Below are positions 23,120-31,538 of a stretch of DNA of 45,636 bases, in pieces. Numbering within the stretch: position 1 is the stretch's first letter; every line of letters begins with the position of its first letter. The DNA is from Methanobacteriota archaeon (GTDB taxonomy: Archaea > Thermoplasmatota > Thermoplasmata > UBA10834). Both the position numbers and the translations under genes were made by a program. The DNA lies in contig CP070736.1 of assembly GCA_020347645.1 (NCBI GenBank), forward strand, positions 555,265-600,900, given 5' to 3'. Below the pieces are notes generated by a model. The model was not told the DNA's origin and made no database searches. It was given only the letters and a program-made list of their open reading frames with translations.

Positions 23120-24555
23120 CCCTCCTCCCGGACGAACTTCTTTCCTGGGTTCATGATTCCCTTAGGGTCAAATAGCCTCTTGATTTCCTTCATGTACTTC
23201 AGCGAATTTCCGTGCTCCAACTCGAGGTACGGCGCCTTCTGGTGTGTGTCGCTCATGAAGGTGCTCATCGTGCCGTCGAACTCGACTGCTAGTTTGCTGA
23301 GCTCATCGTGGAACATCCTGAAGCGTCTCACTTCATCGGCGTTTCTGTAATCAACGAATACCGCACATGATAAAGAGAACCCGATGCTGTTCGGGTGTTC
23401 GAGGTATGCGTTCATTCCTATGATGTCCAGATTGTGCTTCTCTGCGACCTCTATGAATTTATGGTAGAATTCCTCAAGCCTGCCGACGGGCACTCCGGGG
23501 TCTGCTGCGCCAAACTTCTTCGTCTTCTGCGAATCTGGCCATTTCTGCTTGAAAGGTTCGAAATCGAGAGTGTACTTGGACGCCCACCAGCTTTCTACAA
23601 TCTCTCTCTCTTTAACTACCTCAGCCTCGAACTCGGAGGCGATGTCGATTGCATAATCTCTCTGCATGGAGGAGATCTTCTTGTCTCCAGCGAACGCGAC
23701 CGCCAGCAGCGCCTCAGCCCACGTAGGTATCTCGGGCTCCCTGCCATGTTTGGCTGTGTAGGCGTGCGTGTAGAACTTCAACCGTCGTTTGCAGTTGATA
23801 TGCGCGGCCTCGATGCAAACTCCCGCCTTTAGCAGCCGACTGAGGTAATCGACGGCGCTTCCCATCCGGCGGAACACAAGCATCTCGACGAATCTCGTTT
23901 CCGGGATTGGCTCCAGTTTGAGGGTTGCCTCGGTTACCACACCCAATGTGCCTTCGCTGCCTGCGAGGAGGTCTTTCAACTTGTATCCCGATGATGTGAA
24001 GTGGGCCTTTCGGTGCCCAAGCTCCAGCACTTCCCCCGTGCCCGTAACGATCTCCGCGCTGAGTAGGCAGTTGAGTATCTTGCCGTATCTGACGCCAAAG
24101 GTAGAGTCGTTGTCGCAGGCGATGGCAGCGCCGACGGTGCTGACCCATTTCGATTCCGGCTGATGCGGCAGCCACAGCCCATACGGATTGACCGCATCGT
24201 TTACCTCCTGTAGTGTTGCTCCTGCTTGGACTCTTACTGTTTGGTTCTTCGGATCGACTTCTATGATCGAGTTCATTGCGGTTGTGTCGATGAATATTCC
24301 TCCGAAGAGTGCCAAAGCCCCGCCGAGCATCCCAGTGAGTCCGCCTCCGGCGACGACGGGAATCTCGTGCGCATGGGCTATCTTGACCGTCCTTTGAACA
24401 CCGCGAGTCGTCTTCGGTTGGACAACAACATCCGGAGGACGAATCTCGCTCGAGGTCATCGGACTCCAGTCCGCTCCGTAGACGTACAACTCGGCCGGGT
24501 CTGTCAACACATTCGCGTCGCCCAGGGCGGCTCTGAGTTCGGAAATGTAATTCAT
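23116..24555 (-). CDS. FAD-linked oxidase (GlcD / D-lactate dehydrogenase-like)
   Basis: A 479-residue protein of the VAO/PCMH FAD family. The FAD-binding domain shows VVAGGGLTGMLGGALALFGGIFIDT (about 70-94), AGATLQEVNDAV and a GSEGTLGVVTEATLKLEP segment. The C-terminal FAD-oxidase domain ends with KRLFDPKGIMNPGKKF, the usual signature. Members oxidise D-2-hydroxyacids such as glycolate, lactate or 2-hydroxyglutarate and pass electrons to an Fe-S partner, here the downstream HdrD/GlcF-like subunit. The exact hydroxyacid is not readable. The first gene of the pair starts at the ATG at 24555. Confidence 0.88.
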   Translation of the reverse strand: MNYISELRAALGDANVLTDPAELYVYGADWSPMTSSEIRPPDVVVQPKTTRGVQRTVKIAHAHEIPVVAGGGLTGMLGGALALFGGIFIDTTAMNSIIEVDPKNQTVRVQAGATLQEVNDAVNPYGLWLPHQPESKWVSTVGAAIACDNDSTFGVRYGKILNCLLSAEIVTGTGEVLELGHRKAHFTSSGYKLKDLLAGSEGTLGVVTEATLKLEPIPETRFVEMLVFRRMGSAVDYLSRLLKAGVCIEAAHINCKRRLKFYTHAYTAKHGREPEIPTWAEALLAVAFAGDKKISSMQRDYAIDIASEFEAEVVKEREIVESWWASKYTLDFEPFKQKWPDSQKTKKFGAADPGVPVGRLEEFYHKFIEVAEKHNLDIIGMNAYLEHPNSIGFSLSCAVFVDYRNADEVRRFRMFHDELSKLAVEFDGTMSTFMSDTHQKAPYLELEHGNSLKYMKEIKRLFDPKGIMNPGKKFVREEG

Positions 24556-24716
24556 TCAAACATAGCTAGGGGTCTGTCCGTACAAAAGGTTGATTGAACC
24601 ACAAAATCGTCTATCAAACGCTCTCAAGGATCAGAGTTCAGGGTTCTTGGGTATCTCGACTTTTAGAGCTGCCTTAATCCTTGAGGCTCGAATGGCCCGT
24701 TTGAAAGGCCTGGTGG

Positions 24717-24804
24717 AAGGAGGTTCACGATGTCTTTGACGACGGCAAGCTCAATAGTCACATAAGACGTAGCCCTCTCACCGTTGAAACGAGAGGTCAT
24801 TACG
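24717..24804 (+). promoter_or_regulatory. Leader with 11-codon ORF and hairpin over the HD gene's ribosome site
   Basis: A consensus SD (aaggaggt, 24717-24724) stands five bases before an ATG at 24730. This opens an 11-codon reading frame ending in TAA at 24763-24765, in frame with the HD gene downstream. A stem follows: cctctc (24774-24779) pairs with gagagg (24791-24796), and the latter contains part of the SD of the HD gene (gaggt before the ATG at 24805). A TATA-like ctttta near 24660 could start the transcript near 24690. The arrangement looks like translational attenuation or coupling. A disrupted longer N-terminus is the alternative. Confidence 0.4.
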
Positions 24805-25701
24805 ATGAAAGACGAGATGTTCAAGGATGGTCTGTTGTACGGACTGAACATGCCAGTGTCATACAAATCGCTTGAGGAGCACTCCGTCAAGACTATTGAG
24901 ACAGGTCTCGAACGCTTCCCAAGAGCAATGAAGTTGTTCAGGATGCTCCAGTCGGACGCCGAGGTGAACACGCTTCTCAACCTGGCCAACTTCATAGCCG
25001 TGCGGAAACTCGGCTACAACGATCATGGTCCAATACATGCGAGAATATGCGCAGCCAATGGCATACGCATACTAGACATTCTCCTGGATAGCGGTGAGGT
25101 AGAGCTTGATACGGTGGAAGGTCTTGGCATGACGGAGGAGGACGCCTACCTTATCGTCCTCGCTGCGTGCATGCTCCATGATGTGGGCAACGCAGTGCAT
25201 CGCGAAGAACATGAGATATTCAGCGTTGTATGCGCCAAACCTCTACTGGATAGACTCCTTTCCGAGGTATACCCAGACCTCTCTCGCAGGACAGGGGTGA
25301 TGTCACAGATTCTTCACGCTCTGTACGCACACGATCACGGCGAGAACGCCCTGACGATGGAGGCCGCGATAGTGGTTGTAGCAGATGGCGCAGACATAAC
25401 GAAGGGTAGGGGGAGGTTGTCATTCGATCTGGGCAAGCACGACATACATTCCATCTCCGCGTTGTCCATTGAGTCTGTCGACATACGAAAGGGCGAGGCG
25501 AAACCCATCGAGATACACGTCACTATGTCCAACTCGGCCGGAATCTACCAGGTGCAGGAGACTCTGGGTAAGAAGGTCGCCACTAGTCCTCTAAGGGATT
25601 ACGTCGAGATCGTCGCGGATTTGACACCTTCAAAGGAAAAGCCCGAGCAGCGTGTGCTCGACAGGATAGTGTTCTCCGATGGGAAGTACAAGAGTTCCTA
25701 G
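24805..25701 (+). CDS. HD-domain metal-dependent phosphohydrolase
   Basis: A 298-residue protein from the ATG at 24805, seven bases after an SD-like gaggt. A TTG at 24784 is in frame. The HD domain has histidines in NDHGPIHARI (about 73-78), the HD pair in ACMLHDVGNAVHREEH (H125-D126) and a later aspartate in VVADGADITKGRG. The C-terminal ~100 residues are mostly beta strand (PIEIHVTMSNSAG ... IVFSDGKY). HD enzymes hydrolyse nucleotides, (p)ppGpp-like signals or cyclic nucleotides. The substrate cannot be named. The gene is monocistronic and has an unusual leader. Confidence 0.82.
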   Translation: MKDEMFKDGLLYGLNMPVSYKSLEEHSVKTIETGLERFPRAMKLFRMLQSDAEVNTLLNLANFIAVRKLGYNDHGPIHARICAANGIRILDILLDSGEVELDTVEGLGMTEEDAYLIVLAACMLHDVGNAVHREEHEIFSVVCAKPLLDRLLSEVYPDLSRRTGVMSQILHALYAHDHGENALTMEAAIVVVADGADITKGRGRLSFDLGKHDIHSISALSIESVDIRKGEAKPIEIHVTMSNSAGIYQVQETLGKKVATSPLRDYVEIVADLTPSKEKPEQRVLDRIVFSDGKYKSS

Positions 25702-26552
25702 AGCGAGAACAACGGAACCGCCGCCAGAAGCATTGCGAGCGCACCGTACTGTCTGAGAGTGAGGTGCTCCCTGAGCCTCACCTTTGCGACCGCTATTGTG
25801 AGCATCGGGTACAGGTTGGTGACCGGCGATGCTATGGATACGGGGCCATTCGCAAACGCGAGGTACATCGTGACGCCTCCCAAAGTCAACATTAGAATGG
25901 ACAGTGCAAGAACTCGTGAGCCTTCTATCGGCATCTCCAGCCTGCCCTTGGCTCGCAAAAGCCAGTGGATTATCCACATGACCGGACATACAACTGCGAA
26001 GACCCCTATGAAATCGGTCTGGCCTATATCGGTCATGACACCTTTCGACATAGCTGCCGAAGTCCCCCATAGGAGGAATGCCCCGAATGCGAACAGGATC
26101 CCTCGCGTCTCCGTCTTGCCCGCACCGCCATTGTTACCGCGATAGGTGAATGCGAGCATGCCAAGCACTACGAGCGCTACGCCTACTCCCTCGCCAATGG
26201 ACATTGCCTCTCCGAGGAATATTAGCGCAAGGATGACTGTCCAAGGAGCATACGCACCCGCGATCGTCCCGACGATGCTTATCTTCCCGTGTTTGATGGC
26301 CTCGAAGTAGGACAAGTACGCTCCTCCGGCGAGAGCTGCTGCGACACAAGCCTTCAACCAAGAGTTGATATCATGGCCGACAGACTCGCGAAACGTGAGC
26401 CAATACAAACCGTATATAGCAAAGACGCTGGCGCTAAACAGAAGCAGATAGTCTGCTGAGGATATTCGAGCACGGCTCTCCTTCGCCAGTACTTGGCCGA
26501 CGCCGTAGAAGAATATGGTCGCCAGGGAGAAGGGAAGCCACAGGATCTCCAT
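25698..26552 (-). CDS. DMT-superfamily (EamA) transporter
   Basis: A 284-residue membrane protein with ten predicted helices in two EamA repeats of about five each. Start choice: a TATA-like tatatc (minus, 26577-26586) predicts a transcript start around 26557, so the ATG at 26552 is leaderless and the first helix begins at once (EILWLPFSLATIFFYGVGQVLA). The longer frame to 26612 would add a hydrophilic extension lying upstream of the transcript. The family exports or imports small metabolites such as amino acids or sugars; the substrate is unknown. It converges on the HD gene, with a four-base overlap of the 3' ends. Confidence 0.85.
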   Translation of the reverse strand: MEILWLPFSLATIFFYGVGQVLAKESRARISSADYLLLFSASVFAIYGLYWLTFRESVGHDINSWLKACVAAALAGGAYLSYFEAIKHGKISIVGTIAGAYAPWTVILALIFLGEAMSIGEGVGVALVVLGMLAFTYRGNNGGAGKTETRGILFAFGAFLLWGTSAAMSKGVMTDIGQTDFIGVFAVVCPVMWIIHWLLRAKGRLEMPIEGSRVLALSILMLTLGGVTMYLAFANGPVSIASPVTNLYPMLTIAVAKVRLREHLTLRQYGALAMLLAAVPLFSL

Positions 26553-26648
26553 CAACTCGCCGTGATAAGTCTCGGGTAGATATACGTTTGTCTCAGGGTC
26601 GTCCGAGGCCACCCTCTGGCCGATAGCTCCGTCGGTGGGCTGCCGCTG

Positions 26649-26897
26649 TCAATGCCCTCTCTCCCTCTTCTTGTCGAACACGACCTCTCCGTGGTATTCT
26701 ATGAGGGTCACTCTGTGATACGGTATCGAGGCGTCGACGGTCTCGAAGAAGCCTTTATCGAGCGATACTATCTCCGAGCCTCGGATGCTAAGGACGTCGC
26801 CTGGAGCCCCACGGTGAACATACCATATTGTCGCCTCGTCGAGGTCTTTCGCAGAGTCCCATTTGAGACGGTTCAGAACCTCCTTCGGATAGACCAT
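26649..26897 (-). CDS. DUF504 (UPF0248, MJ1316-type) protein
   Basis: An 82-residue protein with the DUF504 pattern: EVLNRLKWD at the start, ATIWYVHRGAPGD, IRGSEIVSLDKGFFET and IPYHRVTLIEYHGEVVFDKK. The MJ1316 domain family is predicted to recognise RNA ends such as cyclic phosphates. The function in archaea is not established. A TATA-like agatatc about 28 bases upstream (minus, near 26925) suggests a leaderless message. Confidence 0.85.
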   Translation of the reverse strand: MVYPKEVLNRLKWDSAKDLDEATIWYVHRGAPGDVLSIRGSEIVSLDKGFFETVDASIPYHRVTLIEYHGEVVFDKKRERGH

Positions 26898-26985
26898 CGG
26901 CGGGGATATGGTTCTCAGACTGATATCTCACTTCGCAGCCTTTAGGTGACATTGTGCACTATGACGCAGCACTCGCACAAGGTAT

Positions 26986-28188
26986 CTACGGCAGTTCATC
27001 GAGCTTTCCCGCGATGGTGTCGGCCAGCTTCAGAATCCTACTTATCTCCTCGTCTCCGGCCGGCCCTTTTGAGTCCACGGCGTCGAGAACGTCGATGTTG
27101 GTCCCTTCAAGTAATCCTTCCAGCTGCTTGACCGCTCCTCCAGACCAGCCATACGACGACAGTATGGCGACATGCTTTGTCGGAGCTCTGAGAGTCTTGG
27201 TCAGCAGTGTCCCGTAGGTTGCCACTGGGTGAGCGCCGCCCAGCACAGTCGGGGCGCCGATGACGAGCACGGGCGAATCAACCAGCTGTTTGGCCACCTC
27301 GCCTATGCTGGTCACGGTGAGGTCGAACATCTGTACCTCTATCCCCTTGCTGATCAGCGCCTCCTTCAGGACCTTGACCATATGTTCCGTCCTGCCCCAC
27401 ATTGAGACATATGCGATGAGCACCTTTCTCTTCATCTTCTCTCCGGCCCAGTCGGTGTATGCATCGATGATTAGTTTCGGCTCTCGGTACATGACGCCGT
27501 GTGACGGGGCGATGAGCTTGGGCTCTAGAGCCTTCACCTTCTCGATGGCTTTCATGGCCGGCTTCCTGAAGGGCATCATGATTTCGGCGAAGTACAATTT
27601 TGCCAGCTCGAGCGTGTGCCCATTGCCGAACTCGTCGGCATAGAACTCGCCGTAGGCGATGTGCGAACCGAAGAAGTCACAAGGGAAGAGCACCCCGTCC
27701 TCAGGAATATAGGTGAACATCGTCTCAGGCCAGTGTAGCCAAGGCGCATCTATGAACTTCAACGTCTTTCCTCCCAGCTCCAGAGATGAACTCTCGTCCA
27801 CGACCTCGATCTTCTCCTCGGGAACTGCGAAGTACATCATCGCAGCTTCCTTGCCCTTCGCGCTGGTGACAAGCTTGGCACCCTTCGCAAGAGAGAGCAT
27901 GTGAGCACAAGCGCTCGCATGATCCGGCTCCGCGTGATTCATGACAACATAGTCTATTGCAGTCGGGTCCATGTGCTGCGATACCTTGTCCACGAGCTCG
28001 TTCTCAAATCCTGGATTGGTCGTGTCGATCAGGGCGGTCTTGTCCGTCCCCATCACGAGATATGCGTTGTAGCTTGTGCCGTGCGGTAGGGGTATTAGGC
28101 CGTCGAACAACCGTCTGCTCGGGTCCTTTGTCCCAACCCAGTGTATATTCGGAGCTATCGTTATGGTACCCATAGGCAATTTCGCCAT
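26986..28188 (-). CDS. fprA: A-type flavoprotein, F420H2 oxidase-like (FprA)
   Basis: A 400-residue protein from the ATG at 28188, which follows gagggtgaagga. An ATG at 28224 is in frame twelve codons upstream. The N-terminal metallo-beta-lactamase domain carries the diiron motif NHAEPDH (H-x-E-x-D-H) and later ligands in PCDFFGSH and PSHG. The C-terminal flavodoxin domain (from about residue 258) binds FMN at AYVSMWGRTEHM. FprA reduces O2 to water with reduced F420 in methanogens; homologues can reduce NO. No rubredoxin gene adjoins it, which favours F420H2 or another direct donor. It likely protects against oxygen. Confidence 0.93.
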   Translation of the reverse strand: MAKLPMGTITIAPNIHWVGTKDPSRRLFDGLIPLPHGTSYNAYLVMGTDKTALIDTTNPGFENELVDKVSQHMDPTAIDYVVMNHAEPDHASACAHMLSLAKGAKLVTSAKGKEAAMMYFAVPEEKIEVVDESSSLELGGKTLKFIDAPWLHWPETMFTYIPEDGVLFPCDFFGSHIAYGEFYADEFGNGHTLELAKLYFAEIMMPFRKPAMKAIEKVKALEPKLIAPSHGVMYREPKLIIDAYTDWAGEKMKRKVLIAYVSMWGRTEHMVKVLKEALISKGIEVQMFDLTVTSIGEVAKQLVDSPVLVIGAPTVLGGAHPVATYGTLLTKTLRAPTKHVAILSSYGWSGGAVKQLEGLLEGTNIDVLDAVDSKGPAGDEEISRILKLADTIAGKLDELP

Positions 28189-28406
28189 TCCTTCACCCTC
28201 GCGAAGAATGGCGTAAAGGTTCATATCTTTGTTCCCGTTCGAGTCAGTCTCTTCGACCGCGTTAGCCGTGTGCTAGATTGATTGCGGCCGAAACGTAACA
28301 TTGAAATCGAAGGAACGCTTTGGATGAGTTAGCATCCGGGCAGGGACGGGTGACCTGGAAATCGCAAGACATGTCTGGACGCCTCCGTTCTCAAGGTGGC
28401 AATAAC

Positions 28407-28934
28407 ATGAATCTCAGATCGAAGATAAAGCGCGTGCCGGAATTCAAAGGAGTTGTATTCTGGGACATCACACCTCTCCTGAAGGACAAGCAGGCCTTCG
28501 GACAATGCATCAAGGATCTCGCAGATTGTTTCAGGGATAAGGAGATAAATGTGGTTGTATCGAACGAGGCAAGAGGATTTATCGTCGGAGCGCCGGTGGC
28601 GCATGAGCTGGGCGTGGGCTTCGTGCCGATTAGGAAGAAGGGCAAACTGCCCCCCGAAGTGCTTAGCCACAGCTACGAAAAAGAGTACGAGTCCGACGTC
28701 ATCGAGATAAGGGATGACGGAATCATGCCTGGAGACAAGGTTCTGCTCGTCGACGACCTGTTGGCAACGGGTGGAACAATAAAGGCCAATGCAGACCTTG
28801 TGAAGAAGCTGGGCGGCGAGGTGGTTGGGATGGGATTCCTGGTTGAACTGGAATACCTCAACCCCAGAAAATTCATCGGCAACAGCTTCGACATACACTC
28901 ACTGGTGACAATCGAAACACCTGAGGAATCCTGA
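28407..28934 (+). CDS. apt: Adenine phosphoribosyltransferase
   Basis: A 175-residue protein from the ATG at 28407, eight bases after the SD aaggtgg. The open frame runs further upstream but lacks support. Family motifs: RVPEFKGVVFWDITPLL at the start, VSNEARGFIVGAPVAHELGVGFVPIRKKGKLP in the middle, and the PRPP-binding VLLVDDLLATGGT (about 119-131). It salvages adenine to AMP using PRPP. A second, different phosphoribosyltransferase follows within 75 bases on the same strand, so purine salvage is grouped here. Confidence 0.92.
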   Translation: MNLRSKIKRVPEFKGVVFWDITPLLKDKQAFGQCIKDLADCFRDKEINVVVSNEARGFIVGAPVAHELGVGFVPIRKKGKLPPEVLSHSYEKEYESDVIEIRDDGIMPGDKVLLVDDLLATGGTIKANADLVKKLGGEVVGMGFLVELEYLNPRKFIGNSFDIHSLVTIETPEES

Positions 28935-29009
28935 AAATGAGGCTTGAGTCTTCGTACGCCCTCAACCCGAGCCGAAGATTCAATTACCTGGCACCTGTAT
29001 TTAGATGAC

Positions 29010-29567
29010 ATGGTGTTCGAAGCTCTCAAGGCCTCACTCAATGAGGCGACCGTCATCGAGCGCGGGGATTACGAGTACATAGTCCATCCTATCACGGATG
29101 GCATACCGCGTGTGGAGCCAGAGGTCTTGACCGAGGTTGTCGAAGCGTTGGCAGAGATTGGCAACTTCGACTGCGATACAATCCTGACAATCGAAGCCCT
29201 CGGCATACCACTGGCCACTGCTCTATCGTTGAAGATCGGCAAGCCGTTCAGCATCGTCAGAAAGAAGATGTATGGGATTCCAGGCGAGGTCAACTTATCC
29301 CAAGTCACTGGATACTCCAAAGGCACGCTATTCGTCAACGGCCTGAAGCCTGGAGACAAAGTCGTTATTGTCGACGACGTAGTCAGTACAGGCGGCACCC
29401 TATGGGCGCTTGTGGATGCCCTGAAGAAGATGCAGGTTCAGATATCTGACATACTCGTTGTCATCGAGAAGACCGACAAGAAGGCGGAAATAGAGAGGAA
29501 GATTGGCCACGCAATCAAGACGCTCGTGAAGGTCGAAGTTGTCGACGGCAAAGTGGCCGTGGTCTGA
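29010..29567 (+). CDS. hpt: Archaeal hypoxanthine/guanine phosphoribosyltransferase-type enzyme
   Basis: A 185-residue protein from the ATG at 29010. The frame extends upstream to 28944 but homologue-like sequence begins at MVFEALKASLNEA. PRPP motif: VVIVDDVVSTGGT (about 116-128). DTILTIEALGIPLATALSLKIGKPFSIVRKKMYG matches the archaeal Hpt/GfcR group, in which some members are enzymes and others (GfcR) carry a DNA-binding domain. No HTH is present here, which favours the enzyme. It lies directly downstream of apt. Confidence 0.85.
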   Translation: MVFEALKASLNEATVIERGDYEYIVHPITDGIPRVEPEVLTEVVEALAEIGNFDCDTILTIEALGIPLATALSLKIGKPFSIVRKKMYGIPGEVNLSQVTGYSKGTLFVNGLKPGDKVVIVDDVVSTGGTLWALVDALKKMQVQISDILVVIEKTDKKAEIERKIGHAIKTLVKVEVVDGKVAVV

Positions 29568-29633
29568 CACTTCTGCCTATGCAATAATAGTGCGTCGTAA
29601 GCAGTGTATTGTGTATAGTTGACTCAAAAAGGA

Positions 29634-29644
29634 GCGATTTATCC
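29634..29644 (+). promoter_or_regulatory. TATA-like promoter of the TctA-family gene
   Basis: The element gatttatcc (29636-29644) predicts a transcript start near 29666, 40 bases before the ATG at 29708. Confidence 0.4.
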
Positions 29645-29707
29645 TACCCCGGCAAAGGCTGATTGTAACGCTAATCGTCAGGTTGCGAGGCACGGCTCTT
29701 CGCCAAT

Positions 29708-31111
29708 ATGGCGACTGATCAGACTATAGTAACCGTTCTGCTCTCTTCCGTCGCCGGCACAGGGGTGGGATTCTGCACCGGGCTCGTCCCAGGTTTGCAT
29801 GTGAACAACCTCGCTGCGATTGCAGTCGCCAGCTCAGCCTCCGTTGTTGGCATGTCTTGCTGCATCGGATCGTTGTTTGGATGCGGAGAGGCAGCCCTAT
29901 TGGTGGCCTGCTTCCTCGTGGCAGCCATGATGGCTCACATGTTCTCAGAATCCATAGTAGCGACTTATCTCGGGATACCCTCTGGGGACAATGTGTCGTT
30001 GCTCCCAGCGCACAGACTCGCAAAGGAGGGAATGGGACAGAGTGCAGTCCGCACCTCCGCGGATGGGTCTTTGGCAGGTGCGGTCCTTGGCCTGCTGTTC
30101 ATGTTGCCCGTTTGCGCTTTGCTCGGTCCTCCCATTGATGCGTACTCCCCGCTCAGAAGCGCGATGGGTATCGCGGTGTTGCTGCTGTCGGTTCTTCTCG
30201 TCGCCTCCGACGGGATCGGCCGTCGTGCAGCCGTGGGCCGCATACTCCGGGGCGCAGCGTTCTTCTTGATTTCAGGAACAATCGGCTTCGTAGTCTTGGA
30301 CACCAATTACTTCGCCGCGAGCGTTCCGGACTTCCCCTGGATGCGCGCAGAATTCGTTCCGAAGTCCTCTCTTCTGCTGCCGCTCTTCGCGGGGTTGTTT
30401 GGCATACCTACTCTTTTGCATAGCATCGCGCCCGGACACCACGCCGAGGCGCCTCTAGCATGCTTCATGGAGATCAGGACAGAGCCGCAGAACGTAAGTC
30501 CCGATATACGGCTGAAGGAGGTGCTGACATCATGCGTCGGCGGAGTACTCGTTGGTTGGATTCCGGGCGTCACATCTGGTTCTTCGGCCACCCTCTGCGC
30601 AAGCGCAATCAAAGGGTCAGCACCTGAAGGAGGCGAGCCGGAGGAGGCGGCGCGGTTCATCTGGCTGTATTCTGCGATATCGTCCTGCGGCGCCGTGCTT
30701 TCGGTCGGGGCCCTGTTCGCCATTGCCAGAGCCAGGAGTGGCATCATGCAGGCTGTGGTATTCTTCATGGGCGATTCAGCGCTCGAGGTACGCGATCTCG
30801 GTGCGATCGATTCCGTATGTGCTCTGCTGATGTCCATGCTAGCAGCCGCATTGCTATCGCACATGGCGATCCACCGCATATCGGGAACGCTCCTTTTACG
30901 TCTCCAGAATCTCCTGTGCTCGCGTAAGGCTGCTGTGCTGTCGTTCGTCTTCGTATCATCACTGGTTCTCGCTCTCACGGGCACGAGGGGAGGTCTGCTG
31001 CTTCTCGCGTGCGCAGCGCTCGGTCTGCTCCCGCCAATGTGCGGGTCGCGGAGGATAAACCTCATGGGCTGTCTGCTGCTGCCAATTTGCATTGCGTTTC
31101 TGCTCGATTGA
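29708..31111 (+). CDS. TctA-family membrane protein (archaeal COG1784/DUF112 type)
   Basis: A 467-residue protein with about ten to twelve hydrophobic helices. Two related glycine/proline-rich motifs stand at corresponding places in the two halves: GFCTGLVPGLHVNNLAAI (about 20-37) and VGWIPGVTSGSSATL (about 284-298). These resemble the paired signatures of the tripartite tricarboxylate transporter large subunit TctA. Archaeal members occur without the periplasmic and small subunits, as here. The substrate is unknown. The coding strand is GC-rich and a long open frame on the opposite strand (to 31467) is its shadow. Confidence 0.8.
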   Translation: MATDQTIVTVLLSSVAGTGVGFCTGLVPGLHVNNLAAIAVASSASVVGMSCCIGSLFGCGEAALLVACFLVAAMMAHMFSESIVATYLGIPSGDNVSLLPAHRLAKEGMGQSAVRTSADGSLAGAVLGLLFMLPVCALLGPPIDAYSPLRSAMGIAVLLLSVLLVASDGIGRRAAVGRILRGAAFFLISGTIGFVVLDTNYFAASVPDFPWMRAEFVPKSSLLLPLFAGLFGIPTLLHSIAPGHHAEAPLACFMEIRTEPQNVSPDIRLKEVLTSCVGGVLVGWIPGVTSGSSATLCASAIKGSAPEGGEPEEAARFIWLYSAISSCGAVLSVGALFAIARARSGIMQAVVFFMGDSALEVRDLGAIDSVCALLMSMLAAALLSHMAIHRISGTLLLRLQNLLCSRKAAVLSFVFVSSLVLALTGTRGGLLLLACAALGLLPPMCGSRRINLMGCLLLPICIAFLLD

Positions 31112-31159
31112 TACGACGGTCGATTTACGTTGTGCAGAAGAACGAGACAGAATAGTTTA

Positions 31160-31486
31160 GGTAGAGAGGGGTTCCGCCTTTCTCCCCCCGTTAAAATCGC
31201 AGGGACCCATTGAGGCCGTGAGGAGTTCGACGCCCGTTCTCGTCGAACGGACTCGGCTCCGCACCCAACTCTTCCGGGCCGCCTGCACAAGGCGGACACC
31301 CCTCTACCTTTATCGCGATTCTTTGTTGGTTGAAGGTCGGCACAATGTGGTTTCGACGCTGCGGAAGCACCCGGCTTCGTCGGCACGGAAGCGGCGGCCG
31401 GAAGCCTCCGAAACCGTGGCGGGACTAGGCCGAAATCCTTGCCGTTACGCTCTACCTGTTTAGTCAACTTGCTATTTAGTTTTTTT
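31160..31486 (+). ncRNA. Candidate structured non-coding RNA, class unknown
   Basis: The 427-base gap 31112-31538 has no credible gene but strong complementarity. An 18-19 base helix joins 31160-31178 and 31291-31308 with few mismatches. Inside it is a perfect 8-bp hairpin (31225-31232 with 31241-31248, loop of 8). A second domain nests 31337-31341/31429-31433 around 31349-31355/31409-31415. A further copy of ctctacctgttta (31450-31462) could pair with 31155-31165 as an alternative outer helix. A T7 run (31480-31486) on the plus strand fits a terminator. TATA-like elements lie at 31152-31159 and 31308-31315. I could not match it to RNase P RNA, SRP RNA or 5S rRNA by their core motifs. The strand is inferred from the T-run only. 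Confidence 0.42.
31480..31486 (+). terminator. T-run terminator of the candidate ncRNA
   Basis: Seven consecutive T on the plus strand at the end of the structured region, typical of archaeal intrinsic termination. On the minus strand a separate T5 run (31517-31521) lies about 20 bases after the polymerase stop codon and may end that operon. Confidence 0.4.
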
Positions 31487-31538
31487 CGTTACTGACCCCC
31501 TTCTTGGGACAATATCAAAAATGAGTCAATAGACTACG

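Noticed and set aside
23714..24559. 281-codon Arg-rich frame on the minus strand
   Set aside because: It is out of frame with the FAD-linked oxidase, whose motifs are clear in the other frame.
30307..31467. Long minus-strand open frame of 386 codons
   Set aside because: It is antisense to the TctA-family gene, has no recognisable motif and a composition typical of a shadow frame in GC-rich DNA; it also runs through the structured RNA region.
31160..31486. RNase P RNA, SRP RNA or 5S rRNA at the structured region
   Set aside because: The conserved cores of these RNAs (RNase P CR-I and CR-V, SRP helix 8, 5S loop motifs) could not be found on either strand; the class is left open.
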